The notes under the pieces: generated by a model
What the model saw: only the letters and a program-made list of their open reading frames with translations
Databases searched by the model: none
Told to the model about the DNA's origin: nothing
Origin: Alkalinema sp. FACHB-956
GTDB taxonomy: Bacteria; Cyanobacteriota; Cyanobacteriia; Leptolyngbyales; Leptolyngbyaceae
Reading direction: 5' to 3'
DNA length: 64,000 nucleotides
Assembly (NCBI RefSeq): GCF_014697025.1
Contig: NZ_JACJRC010000009.1
Coordinates: 62,001 to 126,000 of the forward strand
Shown here: one piece after another, positions 34,342 through 42,076 of the stretch
Layout: each line of letters starts with the position of its first letter
How positions within the stretch are numbered: the first letter of the stretch is position 1
Position numbers and translations under genes: made by a program

Positions 34342-36762
34342 CTATCCCAACTGAGAGAATGGTAATAGTAATGTCTCTTCAATCTCCTGTCTCACTTGTG
34401 GGCTGACACTGCATTCACCATTCAGACAATCTACTAGAAACTTATTTGTATCATAGTATTGATTTAGCTCATACTCTTGTGATTTTTTAAATCGCCAATT
34501 ATGACTAATATTATGATGCTCTTTAAGGATCGTTTCATATTCCCGAACCCAATTATCACTATAACACTTCCACCAAATTCGAAAATTTTCTTGGTTATTC
34601 TCAGAATACTCCGGAATTCTTTCTTTAAGAGTTACTAATTTAATGTATAAATCATAATCGCGATCGTGGGCGAGGCTAAGGGCGCGATCAAGGGCACTGG
34701 CAAAATCTTGGATAAAGTTAAGGTCGAAGTCATCGTCAAGATCAATGGCAAGGTTGCGGGTGTGGTTGAAGGCAAGGTCGTGTTTAAGGGCATGCTCAAA
34801 GTCGGATTTGAGGGCGGAGTCAAGCTTGCAAGCAAGGATAAAGTTTTGGTCAAGGGCAAAGTTGAGGTTAAAGTCAAAGGCAAGAGCAGAGTCGAGGGTA
34901 AAGGCAAAATCACGGGCAAGGTCGAAGTCGAGGTTGAGGGCAAAGTCGAGATCACGGGTAAGGGCAAAGTAGAAGGCTCGAACAGCAGCAGGTTTGTAGG
35001 GAGTATTTGCTGATCGTGCTTTCCCATCCACCCATTTCAGAAATTTCTGAAGTTTTGGATCTCCAGCAAGTAATTCATCAATTTGTCGTTTTATCCGTAA
35101 GAGCAGTTCATCCGGATGTTCCATGCGGCTGAGTGCTAGGTGAAACACCTCTCGCCAACGTTTATCTGTGATAGAACCTAAAAGTGCTTGTTTATCCAGC
35201 TTAGTTAATTCCCGAGCCACAAAGTATTCCTGGAACGTTAGGTGGGAGAAGGAATAGACTGTATTCGCTCTCCGAATTAGCAGTCCATTACATTCTTCAA
35301 TCGTTTTAAGAATGGATTCACTGTCTAACTGGGAGACATCGCAATGTGAACTGATCAAAGCATGTAATTCGGATTGTTCAAATAGAACAAAGTTTCCTTC
35401 TTGCTGAAATTTATATAACGCTAAAGCTCCCAGTAAATCTTGTTTTTCCTCTAAGGTTAGGTTGTGATAGTAGTCGCTTCCCCAAGTACGTGGTCGCAAA
35501 TCTCGCTGTTGATCCCACTTTTCCAAGAGAAGTTCAATTCCTTTTTGGTAGAGTTGGCCCCGTCGGGCGGGCAGGTCTTCAGAATCGCGAAATACCAGGC
35601 AAGTTAGTCCCAGTAGAATCGGTGTAATCGCTAGTTCCCGGATGGGAGGATACTGCTCCAGCGTTGTTAGAAATTTCTCAGTTTGCTGCTCAGCACTGGC
35701 CGGATTATCTGCCCTAAACCACTTGCGGGCAAAAGCTTCCACCTGATTACGGGCAGAAGGTTCCACCTGATCTGGATTAAAATCCGCTACTTCCAAAAAT
35801 GCAAAATTCCCCAAGTTATATTCCACTGTCTGGGTTCGACAGGTGACAATCATGCCGACTTGGTAGTAATCTTGCGCAAATTGCTCGATCTCTTGCTTTA
35901 CCGACTTCTGAAATTGCTCTGGCACCTCATCCAGTCCATCCAGCAACAGCAACACTCGCCCTGAATTTAAGATCTCCCCTAAGGTTTGCTGATCTACCCA
36001 CCATTCCTGTTGCAAGCGTTGCTCTAGGTTGAATTCCGCTGTTTGAATATTCCGCAACAAAACCAAACTCGGGATCCGATCGGCAAAAATCTCCCCTAAA
36101 CAGCAACCGACCATCAACCGCTGCATAAAGGTAGACTTCCCGGAACCCGGCTTACCCACAATCACCGATCGACGATAGCGATTTTCCTTTACCGTCTCCT
36201 CGCCATCCCGCCGATCGCTCTCCCGTTGCCCCATAGCCACGCGATCGTTCTTGCGATCGTAAGTCCGCAATATATTTATGGCGTTATCTTGATAATCCGC
36301 ACTTAAGCGCGTCAGAACATAGACATCGACGTAGAGATCCTGCACGTCCACCTGTTGGTGTGTCAGGGGTAAGCGAATTTGCCCATATAGGTTAATCAAT
36401 TTCGGGCATTGTCGTGCTCGAATTTCTTGGATCCGCTGGCTGATGCGATCGATAGGTTCTGATAACTTTGGGGAGGATGGAGCGATCGTTGCAGGTTCAG
36501 CCACAGGTGACCATCGTTTGTATCGTTCAATCAGAATGTCCTTTAATCGAGATTCTTTGACGGGGCCAACATCGTGAATATTGAACTTGCCATAAATCCC
36601 AGTGAGCCGAGTACGGACAGCACCTTCAGTCACTCCCAAGCTCATGGCAATCTGTACGCGAGTCTTCCCTTGCCCAAACAGCAAGTGGAAAACTTCTTTT
36701 TGTTTATCAGTTAACTTCTTTTCCTTGGCAATTGCATCTAGGAAGTCTGCGGGGAAAGACAT
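34342..36762 (-). CDS. HTH-NACHT STAND ATPase (candidate defence or signalling protein)
   Basis: An 806-aa STAND NTPase. The N-terminus (about residues 1-75) is a LuxR/sigma-like HTH: LTDKQKEVFHLLFGQGKTR then VTEGAVRTRL, of a kind fused to NTPases in cyanobacteria. A linker is followed by the NACHT core: Walker A VIVGKPGSGKSTF near 200-212, Walker B VLLLLDGLDEVP near 270-281, and the sensor region MIVTCRTQTVE. The winged-helix and NACHT-tail region includes SFSHLTFQEYFVAREL near 513-528. The C-terminus (about 580-700) is a long Ala/Asp/Leu/Phe helical repeat (DLDFALNLDFDLARDF and variants), then a charged tail. Bacterial NACHT proteins are known in anti-phage defence. Start: ATG at 36762 rather than GTG at 36783. 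No partner effector is adjacent. Confidence 0.82.
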   Translation of the reverse strand: MSFPADFLDAIAKEKKLTDKQKEVFHLLFGQGKTRVQIAMSLGVTEGAVRTRLTGIYGKFNIHDVGPVKESRLKDILIERYKRWSPVAEPATIAPSSPKLSEPIDRISQRIQEIRARQCPKLINLYGQIRLPLTHQQVDVQDLYVDVYVLTRLSADYQDNAINILRTYDRKNDRVAMGQRESDRRDGEETVKENRYRRSVIVGKPGSGKSTFMQRLMVGCCLGEIFADRIPSLVLLRNIQTAEFNLEQRLQQEWWVDQQTLGEILNSGRVLLLLDGLDEVPEQFQKSVKQEIEQFAQDYYQVGMIVTCRTQTVEYNLGNFAFLEVADFNPDQVEPSARNQVEAFARKWFRADNPASAEQQTEKFLTTLEQYPPIRELAITPILLGLTCLVFRDSEDLPARRGQLYQKGIELLLEKWDQQRDLRPRTWGSDYYHNLTLEEKQDLLGALALYKFQQEGNFVLFEQSELHALISSHCDVSQLDSESILKTIEECNGLLIRRANTVYSFSHLTFQEYFVARELTKLDKQALLGSITDKRWREVFHLALSRMEHPDELLLRIKRQIDELLAGDPKLQKFLKWVDGKARSANTPYKPAAVRAFYFALTRDLDFALNLDFDLARDFAFTLDSALAFDFNLNFALDQNFILACKLDSALKSDFEHALKHDLAFNHTRNLAIDLDDDFDLNFIQDFASALDRALSLAHDRDYDLYIKLVTLKERIPEYSENNQENFRIWWKCYSDNWVREYETILKEHHNISHNWRFKKSQEYELNQYYDTNKFLVDCLNGECSVSPQVRQEIEETLLLPFSQLG

Positions 36763-36838
36763 CGTAGGTTCATAGCAGGTCACATTAATGCTAGTTTAAC
36801 GACTTTTCTTCTGACGCAATCACCCTAGTTGGCAGACG

Positions 36839-36915
36839 AAGTCAGGCTAAGTCACGTCAAGTCAGCCAAATCAGGCTAAGTCAGGCTAAGTCAGTTTTCA
36901 AGTCAGTATAAGTCA
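36839..36915. promoter_or_regulatory. Helically phased AAGTCA array between NACHT gene and small ORF
   Basis: The hexamer AAGTCA (once AAATCA) starts at 36839, 36849, 36859, 36868, 36878, 36888, 36900 and 36910: eight direct copies with spacings 10, 10, 9, 10, 10, 12 and 10, mostly as AAGTCAGGCT. One copy per helical turn puts all copies on one face of the DNA, as in an operator for a cooperatively binding protein. It lies in the divergent region between the HTH-NACHT start (36762) and a small gene (36980). Confidence 0.6.
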
Positions 36916-36979
36916 AGGAAATAGGTCTGGAATGGCTTGTGTTCAATGGATTTAGACAAGCAAGTTGAGGTTCTAAATC

Positions 36980-37195
36980 ATGAAACTGCATAACGCAATC
37001 ACCCGCACTCAGAAAACCAGCCCTACTCAATCAGTTCCCGAAAAATCGATCGACAAGAAAAAGTGGCTCAAAGTGATCGAATTTGCCGTCGTTGGATTTG
37101 CCACCTGGTGCGATCCCACCGCAGGCGGACTGATCTTTCTGCTCCGGTTCTGCTTCCAAATTCTACAAGCCCTACAAAACGATCGCCCCAAGTAA
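36980..37195 (+). CDS. Small membrane protein, 71 aa
   Basis: A 71-aa protein of unknown family. A basic N-terminal half (about residues 1-30) precedes a hydrophobic segment (about 31-62, VIEFAVVGFATWCDPTAGGL then IFLLRFCFQILQAL) with two Cys and a mid-segment Asp-Pro, followed by a short basic tail. GAGG lies about 9 bases before the ATG. It is divergent from the NACHT gene and could be its regulated partner, because the AAGTCA array lies between them. A strong hairpin follows at 37214. Confidence 0.55.
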   Translation: MKLHNAITRTQKTSPTQSVPEKSIDKKKWLKVIEFAVVGFATWCDPTAGGLIFLLRFCFQILQALQNDRPK

Positions 37196-37213
37196 CACTG
37201 CGCACAACGCAAT

Positions 37214-37249
37214 CAAGCGATCGGAGGGCACCTGTCCTTCGATCGCTTG
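37214..37249 (+). terminator. Stable hairpin after the small membrane gene
   Basis: CAAGCGATCGGAGG pairs with CCTTCGATCGCTTG (14 positions, one G-T pair) around an 8-base loop. There is no T run, so it may be a transcript-end stabiliser rather than an intrinsic terminator. The stem is built on a CGATCG motif. Confidence 0.5.
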
Positions 37250-37317
37250 CAAGTCAAACATAGCAGTTATTAAATGATTGAACCAAGCAATTCCAACAAG
37301 GTATTAGAAGCCAGGAA

Positions 37318-38949
37318 TTAAACCTCTGCCGTCGCAGCGATCGTAGCTTCCATCTTTGCCCCAGCTAGAGTCTCAGCCTGCAATCGCGCTTCCTCCGCCA
37401 AGAACGCCGCTACTTGCGCTTCAATTTGCTCCTTCACGATCGTGCGATACTCCAGAAAATGTTCAATCTGGGCACAGACCGACAGGTAACTACTCACCCC
37501 ACCGGGATTGTATTTAAGCATTTGGCTGAGGTTCCACCAGAATTTCCACCGCGTCGATCGCACAACCCCCTGCCGCCAAGCGATCGTCAGCAACGCCCGG
37601 ATCGCCACCCAAGTCACACGCTTGCTATTTCCACTAATTTCCCGAGTCCGAATTTTCTTAGGATAGGTCGCCTCACCCAACAGACGGTAGTGGCGATAGG
37701 TGCGATCGAGAAACGCCGATGGTTCATACAGCCGCCAGAAAGCATCAACATATTCCCCCGCAATATCCTCCAGAGGCCGCGTCGGCACAAAATTCATCAG
37801 CGTTGTTTGATTAATATTCGCCGATCGACTGCGTAACCGATCTTCCTTAATTAAACGATGCCACAACGCCGTATCGGGCAACGCTTGCAACATACTGAAC
37901 AATGCCGTCGGAATCGAGGTCTGCTCAACAAACTGAACAATACGATCGCCCGCACCCTTCGCCTCACCATCAAATCCAATAATAAATCCCGCCATTACCC
38001 GCAATCCTGTCCGCGTAATCGCCAACACCGCATCGCTAAGAGAATCACGAGTATTTTGGTGCTTTTGGGTCAAGGTCAGACTGGCTTCATCGGGCGTTTC
38101 AATGCCCAGAAAAACCGCCCCAAAGTTGCAAGCCACCATTTGCTCCATCAATTCCTGATCTTGCGCCAGATCGACCGATGCCTCGGTGGCAAAGGAGAAC
38201 GGATATTCATGGGCCACCATCCAAGGCAATAACTCTTTGAGAAACAGTTTGACATTGCGCTTATTGCCAATGAAATTATCATCCACCATGAAAATGCTGC
38301 GTCGCCAGCCTAACTCATAGAGACGATCGAGTTCGGCAATCAGTTGTGCAGGGGATTTAGTACGAGGTTTGCGACCATAGAGCACAATAATGTCACAAAA
38401 TTCGCATTGAAACGGACACCCGCGCGAAAATTGCACCGACATTTCCGCATACGCATCAAATTCCAACAGATCAAACCGAGGAATGGGGGTGCCAGTCACA
38501 TCCGGCTTTTCCCCATTGGCGCGAAAGGTTCCCCTGCGTTGTCCTTGCTCGATCGCTGCAACAAACAGCGGCAACGTAATTTCACCCTCATCTAGGATCA
38601 AAAAGTCAGCCCCAGCCTCAGCCGCATCTTCCGGCAAAGCAGTGGGATACGGCCCACCCACCGCAACGGATTTATTGCGGCGCTTGGCTTCCCGGATTTG
38701 ACTGAGCAAATCTTCTTTCTGAACAATCATCGCAGACAAGATAACCATGTCTGCCCAGTCCCATTCCGCCTCCGTGACCGTGCGAATATTGCGATCGACC
38801 AGCTTGTATTCCCAGGTTTGGGGCAAAATCGCAGCAACGGTGACTAACCCTAGTGGCGGCAGCATGGCTTTGCGCCCCACCAAGGCTAGGGTTTTCTCAA
38901 AGGACCAAAAACTTTTGGGAAACTGCGGATAGAGCAAGAGAACGTTCAT
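37318..38949 (-). CDS. B12-binding-domain radical SAM protein
   Basis: A 543-aa radical SAM enzyme with an N-terminal cobalamin-binding-type Rossmann domain (residues 1-135; MNVLLLYPQFPKSFWSFEKT at the start and VAVGGPYPTALPEDA near 99), then the radical SAM barrel. The [4Fe-4S] cluster motif is CPFQCEFCDII near 184-194 (C-x3-C-x2-C) and a further conserved stretch is MVDDNFIGNKRNVKL. A C-terminal DUF4070 part follows. The family is common in cyanobacteria and relates to the hopanoid methylase HpnP group, but this member cannot be assigned a substrate. ATG at 38949 matches the family start; an upstream in-frame start at 38991 is unlikely. It is monocistronic on the minus strand. Confidence 0.88.
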   Translation of the reverse strand: MNVLLLYPQFPKSFWSFEKTLALVGRKAMLPPLGLVTVAAILPQTWEYKLVDRNIRTVTEAEWDWADMVILSAMIVQKEDLLSQIREAKRRNKSVAVGGPYPTALPEDAAEAGADFLILDEGEITLPLFVAAIEQGQRRGTFRANGEKPDVTGTPIPRFDLLEFDAYAEMSVQFSRGCPFQCEFCDIIVLYGRKPRTKSPAQLIAELDRLYELGWRRSIFMVDDNFIGNKRNVKLFLKELLPWMVAHEYPFSFATEASVDLAQDQELMEQMVACNFGAVFLGIETPDEASLTLTQKHQNTRDSLSDAVLAITRTGLRVMAGFIIGFDGEAKGAGDRIVQFVEQTSIPTALFSMLQALPDTALWHRLIKEDRLRSRSANINQTTLMNFVPTRPLEDIAGEYVDAFWRLYEPSAFLDRTYRHYRLLGEATYPKKIRTREISGNSKRVTWVAIRALLTIAWRQGVVRSTRWKFWWNLSQMLKYNPGGVSSYLSVCAQIEHFLEYRTIVKEQIEAQVAAFLAEEARLQAETLAGAKMEATIAATAEV

Positions 38950-39256
38950 CTGAGCCTCACGGAAAACAATGGAGACAAGATCTGTCAGCAACCACCCTCA
39001 GCTTAGGTGTTTTACGGAGGTTCTGGGAAAACATTAAGAAAATCTGATGATCCTAGTAGCTCGATCGATATTAAGGGCGGCGATCGCGCTTGGGCTAAGG
39101 ACAGTGGCGTAATGCTCCTGATCACTCCCCCGATCGCTCAAATTAACACCTACCGATGGCGGAATCGTGCGATCGAAGGACAGGTGCCATTCGATCGCTT
39201 GCGACGGCAGCGTAACAGTAGTTGAATAAAGACATCAAGAGGTGGATTCAAATTGT
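38950..39256. other. Upstream region of the radical SAM gene
   Basis: About 300 bases with several CGATCG motifs and no gene that I can support. A 15-base duplication (GTATGAATCAGGATT twice) lies at its end and overlaps the start of the small gene at 39257. Confidence 0.4.
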
Positions 39257-39400
39257 ATGAATCAGGATTGTATGAATCAGGATTTACAAGCTTTTCTCAT
39301 TGGCGTACTGGTGTTGCTGCTCTACCTGATCTTCTCAGCGATGACGGAAATGGGAACGAAATGGCCAGGACGGAGGGGAGAGGAGGAGGAGGAAGGGTAG
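39257..39400 (+). CDS. Putative small single-span membrane protein, 47 aa
   Basis: The reading frame encodes 47 residues: a short polar start duplicated by a DNA repeat (MNQDCMNQD), one hydrophobic segment (LQAFLIGVLVLLLYLIFSAM, residues 10-29) and a charged tail ending in a run of Glu. A second ATG five codons in (39272) removes the duplication. No strong ribosome-binding site is seen. The hydrophobic helix and sensible codon use make it plausible, but homologues would be needed to accept it. Confidence 0.35.
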   Translation: MNQDCMNQDLQAFLIGVLVLLLYLIFSAMTEMGTKWPGRRGEEEEEG

Positions 39401-39405
39401 GAGGC

Positions 39406-40095
39406 TTAGGGGAAGGTGATTTTGTAGAGGTTAAATAGGGGGCCGGGTTGTTGTTTTTGAATTTTAGCCCCGATCGATTTAATCAACGCTTCCCATTTGC
39501 TCAATGGTTCTAGGAACACTTCTGCGCCCAGATAGGTTTCCAAAATTGCCCAATTTTCCGCCAACTCCGTTTCAGGATTCAGCAAATCAAAAACAAAGCT
39601 GCCACCAGGTTTCAGTGATTTCTTAACGACAGTCAATACCGCTTCCCAGTATTCGATCGAATAATAACAACTGAACCCCGTCGCGATCGCGCTATCGAAT
39701 TGCACCTCATTGTAAGCACACACATGGGCTGGCGCATAGGCAACTCCCTTGAAAAGCTTGGAGTTGAGTTGCGAACCTCGGGAATCCAGAAATTCCTTGG
39801 CAAAGGTACTGACTTCCTGCCCGTAAAAATAAGCATCCCAGTCACGCCAGCAGGGGTAGACCAGAAAACTCAAGCCACAACCCAAATCCAAAATGCGATC
39901 GTTCTTCTTCGGTTTCATCAAGTCCCAAAAGGGCGAAGTCAGCTTCGGTTGCAACTTCCCAGCAGCCCACTCCTGGAAAATTGGCATCGACTCCACTTCC
40001 GGCGGCAGGTTAAAGGGTTCTCGACGAAATTCCCGATCGAATCGTTGCGCGATCGCTTGGATTGAGGGTTGCCATTGATCGACTGGAATGCTCAT
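39406..40095 (-). CDS. Class I SAM-dependent methyltransferase
   Basis: A 229-aa methyltransferase. SAM motif I is RILDLGCGLSFLVYP near residues 67-81, the acidic end of strand 2 is in FYGQEVS, and motif III-like sequences are KKSLKPGGSFVFDLLNPE near 158-175. The substrate is unknown. The conserved Cys-rich YPCWRDWDAYF near 80-90 and the YYSIEYWEAV stretch are family-specific. The last part (SKWEALIKSIGAK) resembles related cyanobacterial proteins of unknown role. It is followed upstream by the 59-aa gene at 40158-40337 on the same strand with a 60-base gap, so co-transcription is likely. Confidence 0.8.
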   Translation of the reverse strand: MSIPVDQWQPSIQAIAQRFDREFRREPFNLPPEVESMPIFQEWAAGKLQPKLTSPFWDLMKPKKNDRILDLGCGLSFLVYPCWRDWDAYFYGQEVSTFAKEFLDSRGSQLNSKLFKGVAYAPAHVCAYNEVQFDSAIATGFSCYYSIEYWEAVLTVVKKSLKPGGSFVFDLLNPETELAENWAILETYLGAEVFLEPLSKWEALIKSIGAKIQKQQPGPLFNLYKITFP

Positions 40096-40157
40096 TCAGT
40101 TGTGGATAACGAGTATGGGTAAATCTTGACCGTTCGGTAGATGAAATGCTGGAGAGC

Positions 40158-40337
40158 CTAGCCTTTCAGCGCTTTATTGAAATTTTGACGATAGGATTTA
40201 TTGACAGCAAAGAACAACGGCCACAGTAGCGTTAAAGGCACTTTATTATCCTGGAAGTTAGTACGCTGAAAACCAGTCCAAAACTTCCAAGCCCCTCCCG
40301 CATAAACGCCCAAAACCAGTAGCTCTAAGATTCCCAT
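40158..40337 (-). CDS. Conserved small cyanobacterial protein, 59 aa
   Basis: The minus strand reads an uninterrupted 59-codon protein, MGILELLVLGVYAGGAWKFW... ending KSYRQNFNKALKG, with GGAG seven bases before the ATG. A hydrophobic first 20 residues is followed by a second hydrophobic stretch (VPLTLLWPLFFAV, residues 33-45) and a basic end. From memory, very similar small proteins of unknown function occur widely in cyanobacteria, beginning MGLLELLVLGVYAGGAWKFW. It is probably a small thylakoid or plasma-membrane protein and may be co-transcribed with the methyltransferase. Confidence 0.7.
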   Translation of the reverse strand: MGILELLVLGVYAGGAWKFWTGFQRTNFQDNKVPLTLLWPLFFAVNKSYRQNFNKALKG

Positions 40338-40810
40338 GGATTTTCTCCAGCATTTTCTATGAATTGTTTATTTGCTCTATCTTATCTCGCTTGATTTCGG
40401 AAGGGCAAGCGACCCGTTACCTATGGTTCCGTTACCTATGGTTCCGTTACCTATGGTTGGTAGCCCATTGCTCACCCCGTTGCTCACCCATTGCTCACCC
40501 ATTGCTCACCCGTTGCTCACCCATTGCTCACCCAATTTGGCAACCCGTTTGGGAACCCGTTGATTATCTATTGCTCACCACCCAAAGAGAGCAGCCCAAA
40601 TATAACTATTCTTTGCAAAATACATCGAAAAGCTACATGAAATCAAAATTTTCAACAAATTTCACCCAGGAACAAATTGCAGACCCTATCAGTATAAAAA
40701 CTTAAATATAAACAACTCCACGATCGGGATCAGGGGGGCGATCGGGGAAAGCATCAGGAATCGGCAAATTCTGCAAATTTAGTGGTGTGGGAGCAGCGAA
40801 GTTGGAGCGT
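40338..40810. other. Repeat-rich intergenic region
   Basis: No gene was found. Bases 40411-40460 contain three copies of a 15-base unit CCGTTACCTATGGTT, then 40467-40535 about seven copies of a 10-11 base unit CATTGCTCACC (or CGTTGCTCACC). The last 150 bases are AT-rich and probably hold the promoter of the pseudo-receiver gene. Confidence 0.7.
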
Positions 40811-41251
40811 ATGAATGCAACGGATATCGTGAAGACGGTTCTGGTGGTCGAACCTTGTGCTGAACATTTGCCCGTGATTGAACAGGCTTTTCAATCCAGC
40901 ACCATTCCCCATCACTTGGTTCCGTTGAACCAGGGAGAACAGGCATTGGACTTTCTAGAGCGCCGTGGATCCTATAGCAATGCGCCGCGCCCCGACTTGA
41001 TTTTGTTGGAATTGGAGTTTCCGGAGTCCAATGGCATGGATATTTTGTCGGAAATCAAACAAAATTCTCAATTTAAACGCATTCCAGTGATTATTCTGAC
41101 CGCGATCGATCAGCCCCAACAGGTATTACAAAGTTATTTACTACAAGGCAATAGTTACGTCGTCAAATCTGGCGAATTGGATTGCCTATTTCAACTGATT
41201 CGGCGGATTGATGAATTTTGGCTAGGAATTGTAACTTTACCAGTAGAGTGA
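40811..41251 (+). CDS. Degenerate Rcp1-like receiver (pseudo-receiver)
   Basis: A 146-aa single receiver-domain protein that aligns along its length with the Rcp1 protein encoded 3.5 kb downstream. The phosphoacceptor Asp67 of Rcp1 is Glu67 here (LILLELEFPES), and the second acid of the Mg2+-binding pair is Pro (VVEPC in place of VEDN). The Thr (VIILTAID) and the conserved Lys (YVVKSGE) are kept, as is the Rcp1-type C-terminal helix (RIDEFWLGIVTLP). It therefore cannot be phosphorylated in the normal way; Glu can mimic phospho-Asp. ATG at 40811 lines up exactly with Rcp1; an in-frame GTG-type start eight codons earlier is less likely. Confidence 0.85.
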   Translation: MNATDIVKTVLVVEPCAEHLPVIEQAFQSSTIPHHLVPLNQGEQALDFLERRGSYSNAPRPDLILLELEFPESNGMDILSEIKQNSQFKRIPVIILTAIDQPQQVLQSYLLQGNSYVVKSGELDCLFQLIRRIDEFWLGIVTLPVE

Positions 41252-42076
41252 AAACTCAGACAATTAAAAACTTTCGTAAGAGATGACTAGTTTTCCTAGG
41301 ATTTTTTAGTTTTTTTTAAGATGGCTTGCCAAAAATGATCCGGTTGTCTCCTGATTCCCTCCCCATCCAACTCGTCGCCGGATTTTCACCACAAACTTCT
41401 GATTTATTTAATGTTTTTGCTCTACTCGCCCTTGCTAACCTGGGATATGCTCAAAGCAGGATTTGTCTTTATATCACTTCATTAACTGGATTGACTGAAA
41501 TTAGCTGGAAAATTTAGTTGGGATGAATGCAATTGGAATAAATCTGGTTGGAATTAGTCTAGTTGGAATGTAGGTCTTTTCCCCATCCCTTGCTTCAGTG
41601 GAGGGATGAGGAGTTTAGTGCACCTGCGATCGACCATACTTTTCATCTCGTGAGACTGTCCAGATTCCGGATCATTTGTGACTGTATCCGTTCAAAATCT
41701 GGCGGTTTTAACTAAATCAGTTCGCTGAGATTTTTGGTTGCTTTGACTTGAATGAATTCGTTTTTTATTTGCTTATTTTTTAGTGGTTTGAATTTTTAGT
41801 GGCTTCTCAGCCAATTACGTTGAGGCCAATTACGTTGAGGCCAATTACGTTGAGGCCAATCACTTCATCCAGAATTGGAGTTAGTAAACGATTAGAGAAC
41901 AATTAGAGTAAGTCAATAGATTAGATTAGAGCGGGTTGAAGTGGGGGCATCTCGCACCACCGATATATCGCCTCGTGATTATCCCGTCATGATCGTCGCA
42001 TCATTTGTACCGTAGTGCTTACCCGTCTTGACGGTTCCTTCCCTTGTCTACATCTCTACGTTGGGTAGTGTAAACC
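41252..42076. other. 825-base region upstream of the phytochrome operon
   Basis: No gene was accepted. It contains a hairpin CATCCCT/AGGGATG near 41587-41612; short repeats around TTGGAAT(A/T) near 41525-41572; and four copies of the 15-base unit CCAATTACGTTGAGG at 41812-41862. An open frame at 41326-41517 has weak hydrophobicity and no ribosome-binding site. The cph1 promoter should lie in the last 200 bases. Confidence 0.5.

Noticed and set aside
34635-35027. Frames on both strands inside the NACHT tail
   Set aside because: Low-complexity shadows of the Ala/Asp/Leu/Phe repeat.
41326-41517. 63-codon plus-strand frame between the pseudo-receiver and cph1
   Set aside because: No ribosome-binding site, composition not protein-like enough and no recognisable family.
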